From the NCBI GenBank assembly GCA_016794765.1, contig JAEUJG010000172.1, positions 1 to 10,850 of the forward strand: a stretch of 10,850 nucleotides of DNA, written 5' to 3'. Each line of letters begins with the position of its first letter. Position 1 is the first letter of the stretch. The position numbers and the translations under genes are program-made. Shown here piece after piece: positions 1-6,991 of this stretch. The stretch is from Spirochaetaceae bacterium. GTDB lineage: Bacteria; Spirochaetota; Spirochaetia; Treponematales; Rectinemataceae. The notes under the pieces are model-generated. The model was given only the letters and a program-made list of their open reading frames with translations. It was not told where the DNA came from and did not search any database.

Positions 1-260
1 GCGCCGCCGTTCCGGGCCAGGACCTCCGTCGGGCAGGAAGCCACGACGTCCCGCGCCGAGGCCTCGAGGAGGCGGCGGCGGTCGGCCGCGGCCTCGACGA
101 CGAGGAAGCGCCAGGCGCGCTGGTTACCCGAGCTCGGCGCCGCCAGGGCCGCGCCGAGGATGGCCTCGAGGTCGGCCTCGGGGATCGGCTCGGCGTGATA
201 GCGCCGGATCGAACGGCGCGCCGCGATGGTCTCGAGCGTGCCCGCGACCTTTTCCATCAT
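1..260 (-). CDS. Nitroreductase family protein (partial, C-terminus beyond the left edge)
   Basis: About 86 N-terminal residues are visible. They begin MMEKVAGTLETIAARRSIRRY, followed by PIPEADLEAILGAALAAPSSGN and QRAWRFLVV. The RRSIRRY box, the PIP...L..IL..A..APS.GN segment and the WRF strand are the usual N-terminal FMN-binding signature of nitroreductase-fold enzymes, which are FMN-dependent NAD(P)H oxidoreductases acting in the cytoplasm on nitroaromatics, quinones or flavins. Substrate cannot be predicted. The start at 260 is supported by AAAGGAG seven bases upstream, and its ATG overlaps the TGA of the MarR gene (ATGA), so the two are co-transcribed and translationally coupled. Regulation by that MarR protein through the operator at 719-738 is likely. 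A MarR-nitroreductase pairing fits a redox or xenobiotic response; that is inference. Confidence 0.85.
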   Translation of the reverse strand, partial: MMEKVAGTLETIAARRSIRRYHAEPIPEADLEAILGAALAAPSSGNQRAWRFLVVEAAADRRRLLEASARDVVASCPTEVLARNGG

Positions 261-706
261 TCGTCTCCTTTCCGGAAGAGCTCGCCCGCCCGCCGGTACA
301 CCTTTTTGAGGGAAGACTCGAAGGCCCGGCGCTCCGCAGGCTCGAGGGCGTCGAGGGGGTCGCCGACGGAGCCGCCCGCCGCCAGGCCCGGGACGGCCGC
401 GGCGTCGATCCGCGCCAGGATGGCGGCTCCGGGCTCCGCCAGCTCGAGGAGGACGGAGCGCCCGTCGGCCTCCGAGCGGCGCCGCGTGAGCCAGCCCCGC
501 TTTTCGCAGTTGCGGACGATCACCGTCGCCGTCGGCCGGTCGCAGAAGAGGAGGCGGGCCGCCTCCGAAGGCGAAAGGCTCCCCTTCCCCTCCACCCAGC
601 GGAGGAGGAAGAGCTGCTTCAGCGTGATGCCGAAGGGCTTGGCGTTCCGGGCGGCGAGGCGGCGGCGCGCCAGGAAAATGACGCCCATGCGGGTCACGGC
701 ATCCAT
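257..706 (-). CDS. MarR-family transcriptional regulator (copy 1)
   Basis: This 149-residue protein has the size and layout of MarR repressors: an N-terminal helix, then a winged helix-turn-helix at about residues 26-95. It contains GITLKQLFLLRW, LSPSEAARLLFCDRPTATVIVRN (recognition helix) and a basic RRRSEADGR wing, followed by C-terminal dimerisation helices. MarR dimers normally bind an inverted repeat over their own promoter and release it on binding a ligand or on oxidation. It is clearly paralogous to the regulator at 1829-2257: both share RRR near the N-terminus, PF.ITL, LSPS.AAR, CDRP, GWL.RRRS.AD.RS and GDPL..L.PAER. The start at 706 is the only in-frame Met before an upstream stop other than the internal Met at 688. 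There is no good Shine-Dalgarno sequence in front of it. The gene ends inside the nitroreductase start codon, so it probably regulates itself and that gene. Confidence 0.88.
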   Translation of the reverse strand: MDAVTRMGVIFLARRRLAARNAKPFGITLKQLFLLRWVEGKGSLSPSEAARLLFCDRPTATVIVRNCEKRGWLTRRRSEADGRSVLLELAEPGAAILARIDAAAVPGLAAGGSVGDPLDALEPAERRAFESSLKKVYRRAGELFRKGDE

Positions 707-717
707 GCGGCATCCAT
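694..717 (-). other. 11-bp tandem duplication at the marR copy 1 start, creating a 7-codon upstream ORF
   Basis: On the minus strand, ATGGATGCCGC is followed immediately by ATGGATGCCGT, which begins the regulator at 706. The first copy puts an ATG at 717 out of frame with the regulator. It reads MDAAWMP and stops at a TGA (696-694) just inside the regulator's own reading frame. The first-copy ATG lies one base from the operator, nearly the same geometry as in the paralogue at 2257. The duplication therefore seems to have displaced the real start by 11 bp. Whether the short ORF is translated is unknown. Confidence 0.6.
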
Positions 718-718
718 A

Positions 719-738
719 TTGATTAGAACTCTAACCAT
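719..738. promoter_or_regulatory. Probable MarR operator (inverted repeat)
   Basis: The plus strand reads TTGATTAG-AACT-CTAACCAT, 8-bp arms with two mismatches around a 4-bp centre. The same architecture, with the same GATTA/TAACC asymmetry, stands at 2258-2277 before the paralogous regulator. On the minus strand the repeat lies between a weak promoter (TTGCGT, 17 bp, TAGAGT) and the start codon, so a bound dimer would block transcription. AT-richness in an otherwise GC-rich window supports a regulatory site. Confidence 0.6.
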
Positions 739-745
739 AGTACCT

Positions 746-774
746 AAAGAACGCAAGCCATATTCGGCTTGCGT
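746..774 (-). terminator. Hairpin terminator after the pseudouridine synthase gene
   Basis: ACGCAAGCC and GGCTTGCGT form a perfect 9-bp stem with a 6-base loop. Read on the minus strand, the stem is followed by TCTTT. It lies 40 bases beyond the stop of the gene at 815 and just before the MarR copy 1 promoter, so it should separate the two transcription units. The U-tract is short, so termination may be incomplete. No T-run follows on the plus strand. Confidence 0.6.
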
Positions 775-814
775 CTTCCATACCGGGCCGCGGCAAGGGA
801 GCCCGCCCGGCAGG

Positions 815-1729
815 CTAGAGCTTCTCGAGCTGGACCCGCGCGGCGCGGAAGTCCTTGGGTTCCGGCGCCTCGAAGCGGAGCCGGACGCCGGTCATGGGGT
901 GGGCGAACTCGAGGGAAAAGGCGTGGAGGGCGGTGCGGGACAGGAGGGGCCGCTCGCTCCACTCGTCGCCCTTCCACTTGCCCTTCACCTTGGAGAGGAG
1001 GAGGGGCTGGCCGTCGCCGTAGAGGGGGTCGCAGAGGCAGGCGTGGCCGAGGGCGGAAAGGTGGACGCGGATCTGGTGGGTGCGGCCGGTCTCGGGCCTG
1101 GCCTCCACGAGTGCGGCCGCGAAGCCGCCGCCGCCGCGATAGCGCTCGAGAACCGTGAAGGAGGTCTTCGAATCCTTGCCGTGGTGGCCGTCGATAACCG
1201 TCCGGTGGCGGCGGTCGCCGTCCACGTGGAGGGGGAGGTCGCAGCCGGTCTCCTCCCAGGCGGGAGAGCCCTTCACGATGGCGCGGTAGGTCTTCTTGAC
1301 CGCGCCGGTGCCGAAGGCGCCGTTCAGGCGGCGGTGGGCCTCCGCGTTGCGGGCGAAGATGAGGAGGCCCGAGGTATCCTTGTCGAGACGGTGCACGACG
1401 AGGAGCTCGGCGCCCCGCGCGGGGTCGGCCGCGGCGGCGGGCGCCCCGTCCTCGACCTCGGCCTCGGGGTCGACGGCGGACGGCGAGGCGGCGGGCGCGG
1501 CTTCGGCGGCGCCCGGCCCAGCGGGGAGCGCCGCGGCGGGGACCGCGGGCACGACGCCCTTGGCGTAGCCCTTGGGCAGGGCGAGCCCGGCGGCGAGGGC
1601 CTTGCGGAGTTCGACCACGAGGGCCGGCACCTCGGGCTCGTAGCGGTCCGGCACGGAGAGGAGGCCGGCGGGCTTCTCGACGACGAGGATGTCGTCGTCG
1701 CAGTACTGAAGGGTAAAGGAATGGCGCAT
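815..1729 (-). CDS. RluA-family pseudouridine synthase with an Ala/Pro-rich insert
   Basis: This 304-residue enzyme would isomerise uridine to pseudouridine in rRNA or tRNA. Motif I is LVVEKPAGLLSVP at about 14-27. The catalytic motif HRLDKDTSG spans 113-121, with Asp116 as the presumed nucleophile. Motif III, GRTHQIRVHL, spans 215-224, and DPLYGDG and LHAFSLEFAHPMTG follow, all typical of the RluA class. There is no N-terminal S4 domain, as in short RluA-like members. Unusually, about 55 low-complexity residues rich in Ala, Pro and Gly (roughly 48-104) sit between motif I and the catalytic motif, where relatives have a short linker. The start at 1729 has no Shine-Dalgarno sequence and lies 8 bases after a TATACT -10 box, suggesting a leaderless message. 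Target nucleotide unknown. Confidence 0.88.
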   Translation of the reverse strand: MRHSFTLQYCDDDILVVEKPAGLLSVPDRYEPEVPALVVELRKALAAGLALPKGYAKGVVPAVPAAALPAGPGAAEAAPAASPSAVDPEAEVEDGAPAAAADPARGAELLVVHRLDKDTSGLLIFARNAEAHRRLNGAFGTGAVKKTYRAIVKGSPAWEETGCDLPLHVDGDRRHRTVIDGHHGKDSKTSFTVLERYRGGGGFAAALVEARPETGRTHQIRVHLSALGHACLCDPLYGDGQPLLLSKVKGKWKGDEWSERPLLSRTALHAFSLEFAHPMTGVRLRFEAPEPKDFRAARVQLEKL

Positions 1730-1737
1730 GTGCCAAA

Positions 1738-1767
1738 AGTATACAGGAAAAGGGCATCGTTCCGCAA
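1738..1767 (-). promoter_or_regulatory. Promoter of the pseudouridine synthase gene, probably leaderless
   Basis: On the minus strand TATACT (1743-1738, five of six matches to the -10 consensus) lies 18 bp after a poor -35, TTGCGG (1767-1762). The predicted transcription start is within a base or two of the ATG at 1729, leaving almost no 5' leader and no ribosome-binding site. The call rests mainly on the -10 box and its spacing to the start codon. Confidence 0.45.
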
Positions 1768-1828
1768 CGCGGGAGCGCGGGGTCCAGGCCGCCGCCGCGC
1801 GGCTTGCGGCGCCTTCCCCTCGTGGACT

Positions 1829-2257
1829 TCAGTCGCGGAGCTCCATCGCCCGGGCGTGCACCCGGGACAGCATCTCCCTGAAGACCCCTCTTTCGGCGGG
1901 ATCGAGGACGGCGAGGGGGTCGCCGAGGCTTGCCGGCGAAACGGCCTGCGCGGCTTCGATCTTGTCGAGGAGCTCTTCGCCCTCGCCCGTGAGTTCAAGG
2001 CGGGAGGAGCGGCGGTCCGCGGAGGAGCGGCGGCGGCTCAGCCAGCCGGAGCGGACGCATTTTCGCGCCAGGAGGGTCATGCCGGGCCGGTCGCATTCGA
2101 GCTCCCGGGCCGCCTGGGAAGGGCTCAAGGGGCCCCGCCGCCTCGCGAGCAGGATCAGGTGGTACTGCATCAGCGTGATCTCGAAGGGCCGGACGCTCCG
2201 GGAGGCTTGGCGGCGGCGGGAGGCGGCGATCGACTCCATGAGGTCTATCTCGTCCAT
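1829..2257 (-). CDS. MarR-family transcriptional regulator (copy 2)
   Basis: This 142-residue protein has a winged helix-turn-helix at about residues 24-92: FEITLMQYHLILLARR, LSPSQAARELECDRPGMTLLARK and the basic SRRRSSADRRSS wing, followed by C-terminal dimerisation helices. It is a paralogue of the regulator at 257-706, differing by a one-residue gap and a shorter segment before GDPLAVLDPAER. The ORF is open up to 2350, but I start it at 2257 (MDEIDLM) because this aligns with MDAVTRM of copy 1. The longer form would also have to be translated through the operator-like repeat at 2258-2277. No Shine-Dalgarno sequence lies close to 2257; GGAGATGG sits 16 bases upstream. It is divergent from groEL, and the pseudouridine synthase gene lies 99 bp downstream on the same strand. 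Its own promoter is the obvious target; other targets are unknown. Confidence 0.87.
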   Translation of the reverse strand: MDEIDLMESIAASRRRQASRSVRPFEITLMQYHLILLARRRGPLSPSQAARELECDRPGMTLLARKCVRSGWLSRRRSSADRRSSRLELTGEGEELLDKIEAAQAVSPASLGDPLAVLDPAERGVFREMLSRVHARAMELRD

Positions 2258-2277
2258 ATGATTACCATAGTAACCAT
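2258..2277. promoter_or_regulatory. Probable MarR operator (inverted repeat), second copy
   Basis: The plus strand reads ATGATTAC-CATA-GTAACCAT, 8-bp arms with one mismatch and a 4-bp centre. It abuts the start codon of MarR copy 2 and closely resembles the repeat at 719-738; TGATTA and TAACCAT are shared. It lies 22 bp upstream of the predicted groEL -35 box, so a bound repressor could also influence groEL, but the site does not overlap that promoter. Confidence 0.6.
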
Positions 2278-2299
2278 CTCCGATTTCTTTCGTAAGCCC

Positions 2300-2329
2300 T
2301 TGTCGCTCCGGCTCGCTTTTTTGTATCTT
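2300..2329 (+). promoter_or_regulatory. Predicted groEL promoter
   Basis: TTGTCG (2300-2305) and TATCTT (2324-2329) are separated by 18 bp, each matching four of six positions of the housekeeping sigma consensus. A T-rich stretch precedes the -10 box, in contrast to the surrounding GC-rich sequence. The predicted start near 2336 would give a leader of about 125 bases. I found no CIRCE element (TTAGCACTC-N9-GAGTGCTAA) in 2258-2461, so HrcA control is not supported. Confidence 0.45.
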
Positions 2330-2348
2330 TCTTTCCGACCGCCGGAAC

Positions 2349-2435
2349 ATGAACGACAGTCCAGGTCACCAACATCCGGACGGTACCCGCAACCGGGGCC
2401 GCAAGGCCGCCTGCGCGACGGGCGCCGCGGAATAA
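2349..2435 (+). CDS. Possible 28-residue leader ORF upstream of groEL
   Basis: An ATG at 2349, the first one after the predicted groEL transcription start, opens 28 codons beginning MNDSPGHQHPDGTRNRGRKA and ends at TAA (2433-2435), 26 bases before the groEL start. It is hydrophilic and basic, with no recognisable domain. Only a weak GGA precedes it as a ribosome-binding site. In GC-rich DNA an open stretch of this length easily occurs by chance, so this is a candidate only. Confidence 0.25.
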   Translation: MNDSPGHQHPDGTRNRGRKAACATGAAE

Positions 2436-2461
2436 GCTTTTTAGAAAGGGAGTACCAAGCT

Positions 2462-4114
<1,653 letters not shown>

Positions 4115-4140
4115 GTCCGGCGACCATTCCGCGAATCCAA

Positions 4141-4166
4141 GGCCCCGCCGCAAGGCGGGGTCTTTT
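4141..4166 (+). terminator. groEL intrinsic terminator (copy A)
   Basis: A 9-bp GC stem (one G-T pair) with a GCAA tetraloop is followed by TTTT. It begins 26 bases after the groEL stop codon. The downstream repeat at 4311-4337 has the same architecture, with paired base changes in its stem. Confidence 0.85.
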
Positions 4167-4194
4167 CATTGGCGGATGCCGCCCATGCCGCGGG

Positions 4195-4264
4195 AGGGGA
4201 TCGACGAAGGCGCGCAGCGACTTCGTCGCCGCCAGGCACGCTCGCGTATCCTCGCGAGCGCGCC
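4195..4264. repeat. 70-bp block of two inverted repeats interrupting a groEL-tail repeat unit
   Basis: Unit A (4103-4273, 171 bp) and unit B (4274-4374, 101 bp) differ in length by exactly this 70-bp block. It holds CGACGAAG/CTTCGTCG (4202-4209 with 4221-4228). It also holds most of a larger hairpin at 4231-4268, in which GCCAGGC-A-CGCTCGCG pairs with CGCGAGCG-C-GCCTGGC around a 6-base loop. Compact palindromes like this resemble REP or miniature insertion sequences. Whether it was inserted in A or lost from B cannot be decided here, and no target-site duplication is obvious. Confidence 0.55.
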
Positions 4265-4273
4265 TGGCGCGGG

Positions 4274-4374
4274 ATGGACTACTAAACCGCTCACACTACA
4301 CGCCATCCAGGCCCTCGCCGCAAGGCGAGGGCTTTTTCATTGGCGCATGCCGCCCATGCCGCGGGTGGCGCGGC
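4274..4374 (+). repeat. groEL 3'-end repeat, unit B
   Basis: This copy of the groEL gene end starts with ATGGACTACTAA (Met-Asp-Tyr-stop), identical to 4103-4114. It continues with a diverged 25-base spacer, a terminator, and a 32-base tail (4334-4365) that matches 4163-4194 with a single mismatch. It has no coding function of its own; it is a tandem duplicate of the last codons plus terminator. Confidence 0.75.
4311..4337 (+). terminator. Duplicated intrinsic terminator (copy B)
   Basis: GCCCTCGCC and GGCGAGGGC form a perfect 9-bp stem with a GCAA loop, followed by TTTTT. Compared with copy A, one C-G pair has become T-A and a G-T pair has become C-G. The differences preserve pairing, which suggests the hairpin still matters. 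It lies between groEL and the S1-domain gene and reinforces their separation. Confidence 0.8.
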
Positions 4375-4412
4375 ATGGATTACCAAACCCGGCTGCCGTT
4401 CTCCGAATCTTG
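4375..4412 (+). repeat. groEL 3'-end repeat, unit C (decayed)
   Basis: ATGGATTACCAA corresponds to ATGGACTACTAA with the stop codon changed to CAA. The following 26 bases match the spacer after the real groEL stop at about 17 positions, sharing CCGGC, TTC and CGAATC in order and spacing. The terminator that should follow is no longer recognisable. By spacer similarity it resembles unit A more than unit B. Confidence 0.55.
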
Positions 4413-4446
4413 GCCGCGCCCGCGAGCCGCGTCGAGGCCGCACGTG

Positions 4447-4476
4447 TTTCCGTGGACCGTCCTTTACTGCTATAGT
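4447..4476 (+). promoter_or_regulatory. Predicted promoter of the S1-domain gene
   Basis: TATAGT (4471-4476) matches five of six positions of the -10 consensus and lies about 22 bases before the start codon. The -35 region 18 bp upstream (TTTCCG) is poor. A start near 4482 would leave a leader of about 17 bases containing the Shine-Dalgarno sequence GAGGGAG. Confidence 0.45.
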
Positions 4477-4498
4477 GGACTCACGAGGGAGAACGCGA

Positions 4499-5659
4499 AT
4501 GAAATCGAACGATACGGACAAGAAAGCCGACGATCTCGAGCGGATGTACGAACAGAGCTTTTCCGGCTTCGGCTTCTTCAAGCCCGGCCAGGCGATAGAG
4601 ACCGAGGTCGTGTCGATCTCCAAGGACTCGGTCTTCCTGCAGGTCTCCGGGAAGAGCGAGGGCATCATCGCCCGCGAGGAGCTGACCGACGAGAAGGGCA
4701 ACCTCTCCGTCAAGGTCGGGGACCGCATCCGGGCCTTCTTCCTCAAGGCCGAGGGCGGGGAGATGCGCTTCACCACGAGGATCTCGGGCAAGGAGGCGGG
4801 CGCCAGGATGCTCGTGCAGGCCTTCCGCGAAAAATCGCCGGTGGAGGGCCTCGTCGAAAAGGAGATCAAGGGCGGCTACGACGTCAAGATCGGCGAGTTC
4901 CGGGCCTTCTGCCCCTATTCCATGATGGGGGACCGGCGCTCGGAAGATCCCGCCGAGTACGTCGGCAAGCGCCTCCCCTTCAGGATCCAGGAATTCGGGG
5001 ACAAGGGCCGGAGCATCCTCGTCTCGAACCGGGCCATCCACGAGGAAGCCCGCCAGAAGCGGCTCGAGGAGCTCAAGAAGTCCTTGAGCGAGGGCGCGGT
5101 CGTCAAAGGCAGGGTCGCGTCCATCCAGTCCTACGGCGCCTTCGTCGACTTAGGCGGCCTGCAAGCCCTCCTCCCCGTCTCCGAGATCAGCCGCTCGCGG
5201 GTGGAGGACATCCACGCCGTCCTGGAGGTCGGCCAGGAGATCGAGGCGGAGATCCTCAAGCTCGACTGGCAGGGCGAGCGCATCAGCCTCAGCATGAAGA
5301 GCCTTGTCGCCGATCCCTGGGACTCGGCGGCGGAGCGCTACCCGCTCGGATCGAAGCATGCGGGAAAGGTCGTGCGCCTCGCCGACTTCGGCGCCTTCGT
5401 CTCGCTGGAGCCCGGCGTCGACGGCCTCGTCCATGATTCCGAACTCGCGAAGGCCTCGGGCGAGGGCCCGCGGGGGGCTTTGAGCCTGAAGCTCGGCCAG
5501 GAGTTGTCCGTTGAGATCCTCGGCGTGGACCAGGACAGGAGGAGGATCTCCCTCAAGCCCGCCTCGTCCGCCGAGGAAGACGAGACGACCGCCAGGTACA
5601 TGGGCGATTCGGGCGATTCCGACACCTACAACCCCTTCGCCGCGCTGCTCAAGAAATGA
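4499..5659 (+). CDS. RNA-binding protein with four S1 domains (ribosomal protein S1-like)
   Basis: This 386-residue soluble protein appears to be built of four S1/OB-fold modules, at about residues 27-97, 112-182, 198-270 and 283-354. Modules 3 and 4 are canonical (VVKGRVASIQSYGAFVDLG...LLPVSEIS and HAGKVVRLADFGAFVSLEPGVDGLVHDSEL, each ending in RISL). Modules 1 and 2 are more diverged. Such proteins bind single-stranded mRNA at the ribosome or regulate RNA stability. It is shorter than six-domain RpsA, so it may be an accessory S1 protein rather than the ribosomal one. I chose ATG 4499, not the upstream in-frame start at 4340, because GAGGGAG lies seven bases before it. The upstream extension would also run through the groEL-tail repeats and a terminator. 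The acidic tail, DSGDSDTYNPFAALLKK, is of unknown role. It is a single-gene unit with terminators on both sides. Confidence 0.88.
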   Translation: MKSNDTDKKADDLERMYEQSFSGFGFFKPGQAIETEVVSISKDSVFLQVSGKSEGIIAREELTDEKGNLSVKVGDRIRAFFLKAEGGEMRFTTRISGKEAGARMLVQAFREKSPVEGLVEKEIKGGYDVKIGEFRAFCPYSMMGDRRSEDPAEYVGKRLPFRIQEFGDKGRSILVSNRAIHEEARQKRLEELKKSLSEGAVVKGRVASIQSYGAFVDLGGLQALLPVSEISRSRVEDIHAVLEVGQEIEAEILKLDWQGERISLSMKSLVADPWDSAAERYPLGSKHAGKVVRLADFGAFVSLEPGVDGLVHDSELAKASGEGPRGALSLKLGQELSVEILGVDQDRRRISLKPASSAEEDETTARYMGDSGDSDTYNPFAALLKK

Positions 5660-5710
5660 TGAAAGGGGCCTGAGCCCACCGGCGCGCCAAGCCGCCGCGG
5701 CGATGAAACA

Positions 5711-5756
5711 GCCCCCCTCGCCAAGCCTTCGGGCTTGTCGGGGGGGCGCTCTTTTT
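5711..5756 (+). terminator. Terminator of the S1-domain gene
   Basis: A long stem closes on a TTCG tetraloop: CAAGCC pairs with GGCTTG, extended after one mismatch and a bulge by GCCCCCC with GGGGGGC. The tract TCTTTTT follows. It lies 51 bases after the stop codon and is a strong intrinsic terminator. Confidence 0.85.
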
Positions 5757-5780
5757 GGGCGCCCGGACGGGTCGATCCTT

Positions 5781-5802
5781 ATCCCGCAAGGGCGGGATTT
5801 TT
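5781..5802 (+). terminator. Second terminator-like hairpin
   Basis: ATCCCGC and GCGGGAT form a perfect 7-bp stem with a 4-base loop and run into TTTTT. It lies 25 bases after the stronger terminator and may act as backup, insulating the binding-protein operon. Confidence 0.6.
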
Positions 5803-5825
5803 CGCCATAACCGGCGGGGACCCCC

Positions 5826-5852
5826 ATCCTGTCTTGACCGGCCAGACGGGAT
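5826..5852. promoter_or_regulatory. Inverted repeat and possible -35 upstream of the binding-protein operon
   Basis: ATCCTGTCT and AGACGGGAT are 9-bp arms (one T-G pair) around a 9-base loop. TTGACC (5834-5839) at the edge of the loop would be a good -35 element, but no convincing -10 box follows at 16-18 bp (AAAGAT is the best). The repeat could be an operator for the sensor operon or simply an RNA hairpin in the leader. Confidence 0.35.
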
Positions 5853-5914
5853 AAACAAAGATTAAGTCGCTCCAAGGTCTGCGCCCGTACGGCGCTTGTT
5901 CAAAGGAGAGATCC

Positions 5915-6991
5915 ATGGAGAGAAGGCGCCAAGCCATCGGGTCCAGGACCCTGTCCGCGATTTTCCTCGCCCTCTTCACCCTTGGCGCGGCCTCCAGCCT
6001 CGGCGCCTTGGAACGAAAGACCTACACCATCCACATCGTCGTCGACGTCCTGAAGCCCAAATTCCAGGAAGTCGTGGACGGAATCAAGGCAACCCTGGAC
6101 CGGGAACTCGCCGCCGCCGGAGCCAGCGCGACCTATACTGTCCACGACACCAGGACCGATCCCAAGACCGTGCCCGCCATCCTCGCCGCCCTCGAGGCGG
6201 CCAAGCCCGACCTGGTCTTCGCCGTCAACAATCCCGCCACCTTCGCGGACTCCAACATCAGCCTCAAGCTCGACCCGGCGCGATTCCGCGTGGTCTCCGA
6301 GAACTGCATTCCCCTGCAATCGGGCGTGGCCAAGAGCTTCGAGAGGCCGGGCGGGCACATCACGGGGGTCGGCGTCTTTGTCCGCATGAACTCCGTCCTC
6401 CGCCTGGCCAAGATGATCAGGCCGGAGTCGAAAAAGCTCGTGTTCTTCAGCTGGAGCGCGATGGGCAAGATCAACGAGTGGTTCCTCGCGGAGCTGACGC
6501 GCGCCTGCGCGGAGGAGGGCATCGAGCTGGCGCAGGTGAAGTACCTTTCCTCGGCCGAGGAGCAGTTCGCCTTCTACCTCGAATGCGACAAGCTGGGGCC
6601 CGAGTATTTTGGGTTCGGCGCCGTCTCCGTCTGGGTCAAGAAGGACGGAAGCTACGCCCCCATGGACGTGATCGAGAAGGAGTTCGTCCGCGATAATATC
6701 CGCCATTTTCCCCAATACTGCTATGACGAGGTCGGCGTCATGAACGGCGCTCCCGCGGGCGCATGCGTGATCTGGCGGGACCTGGGTGAGCAGATGGGAG
6801 AGAAGGGCCTCAAGATCCTGAACGGCGCCAAGCCCGGGGAGCTTCCCTGGGAATACCCGAGAAAGTACAACCTCCTCGTCAATCTCGCCGGCGCCAAGTC
6901 GATTGGCCTCGGCTTGCCCGACAACCTCATCCGCGCCGCCTATCGCGTCTATACCGACCTCGACGGCCGCTATATCGGAAGGGGCAATTGA
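5915..6991 (+). CDS. Periplasmic substrate-binding protein, ABC_sub_bind (TrpX-like) family
   Basis: This 358-residue secreted protein has a basic N-terminus, a hydrophobic core at about 12-30 and a likely signal peptidase I site after SLGA (31). There is no lipobox cysteine. The mature part has the bilobal fold of this family: an N-terminal lobe (HIVVDVLKPKFQEVVDGIK), KPDLVFAVNNPAT, the diagnostic SFERPGGHITGV (141-152), LRLAKMIRPESKKLVFF, and the C-terminal GAKPGELPWEYPRKYNLLVN...AKSIGLGLP (305-335). Family members bind amino acids or similar small ligands for ABC import. Here no permease or ATPase follows; instead the stop codon overlaps the start of a membrane histidine kinase, so I infer the protein presents its ligand to that sensor. 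The start has AAAGGAG six bases upstream. Ligand unknown. Confidence 0.88.
   Translation: MERRRQAIGSRTLSAIFLALFTLGAASSLGALERKTYTIHIVVDVLKPKFQEVVDGIKATLDRELAAAGASATYTVHDTRTDPKTVPAILAALEAAKPDLVFAVNNPATFADSNISLKLDPARFRVVSENCIPLQSGVAKSFERPGGHITGVGVFVRMNSVLRLAKMIRPESKKLVFFSWSAMGKINEWFLAELTRACAEEGIELAQVKYLSSAEEQFAFYLECDKLGPEYFGFGAVSVWVKKDGSYAPMDVIEKEFVRDNIRHFPQYCYDEVGVMNGAPAGACVIWRDLGEQMGEKGLKILNGAKPGELPWEYPRKYNLLVNLAGAKSIGLGLPDNLIRAAYRVYTDLDGRYIGRGN

Noticed and set aside
744..1757. Arg/Pro-rich open frames overlapping the pseudouridine synthase on both strands
   Set aside because: The composition is low complexity and the frames overlap a gene with conserved catalytic motifs.
719..2461. Long in-frame extension that would fuse 581 residues to the N-terminus of GroEL
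   Set aside because: It is antisense to the pseudouridine synthase and MarR copy 2, its composition is a GC-frame shadow, and MAKQILFG at 2462 has a good ribosome-binding site.
2258..2461. CIRCE/HrcA operator upstream of groEL
   Set aside because: No TTAGCACTC-N9-GAGTGCTAA or close variant is present.
4340..4498. Upstream in-frame start for the S1-domain protein
   Set aside because: It would translate through terminator tail and groEL-tail repeats; ATG 4499 has a proper Shine-Dalgarno sequence and promoter spacing.
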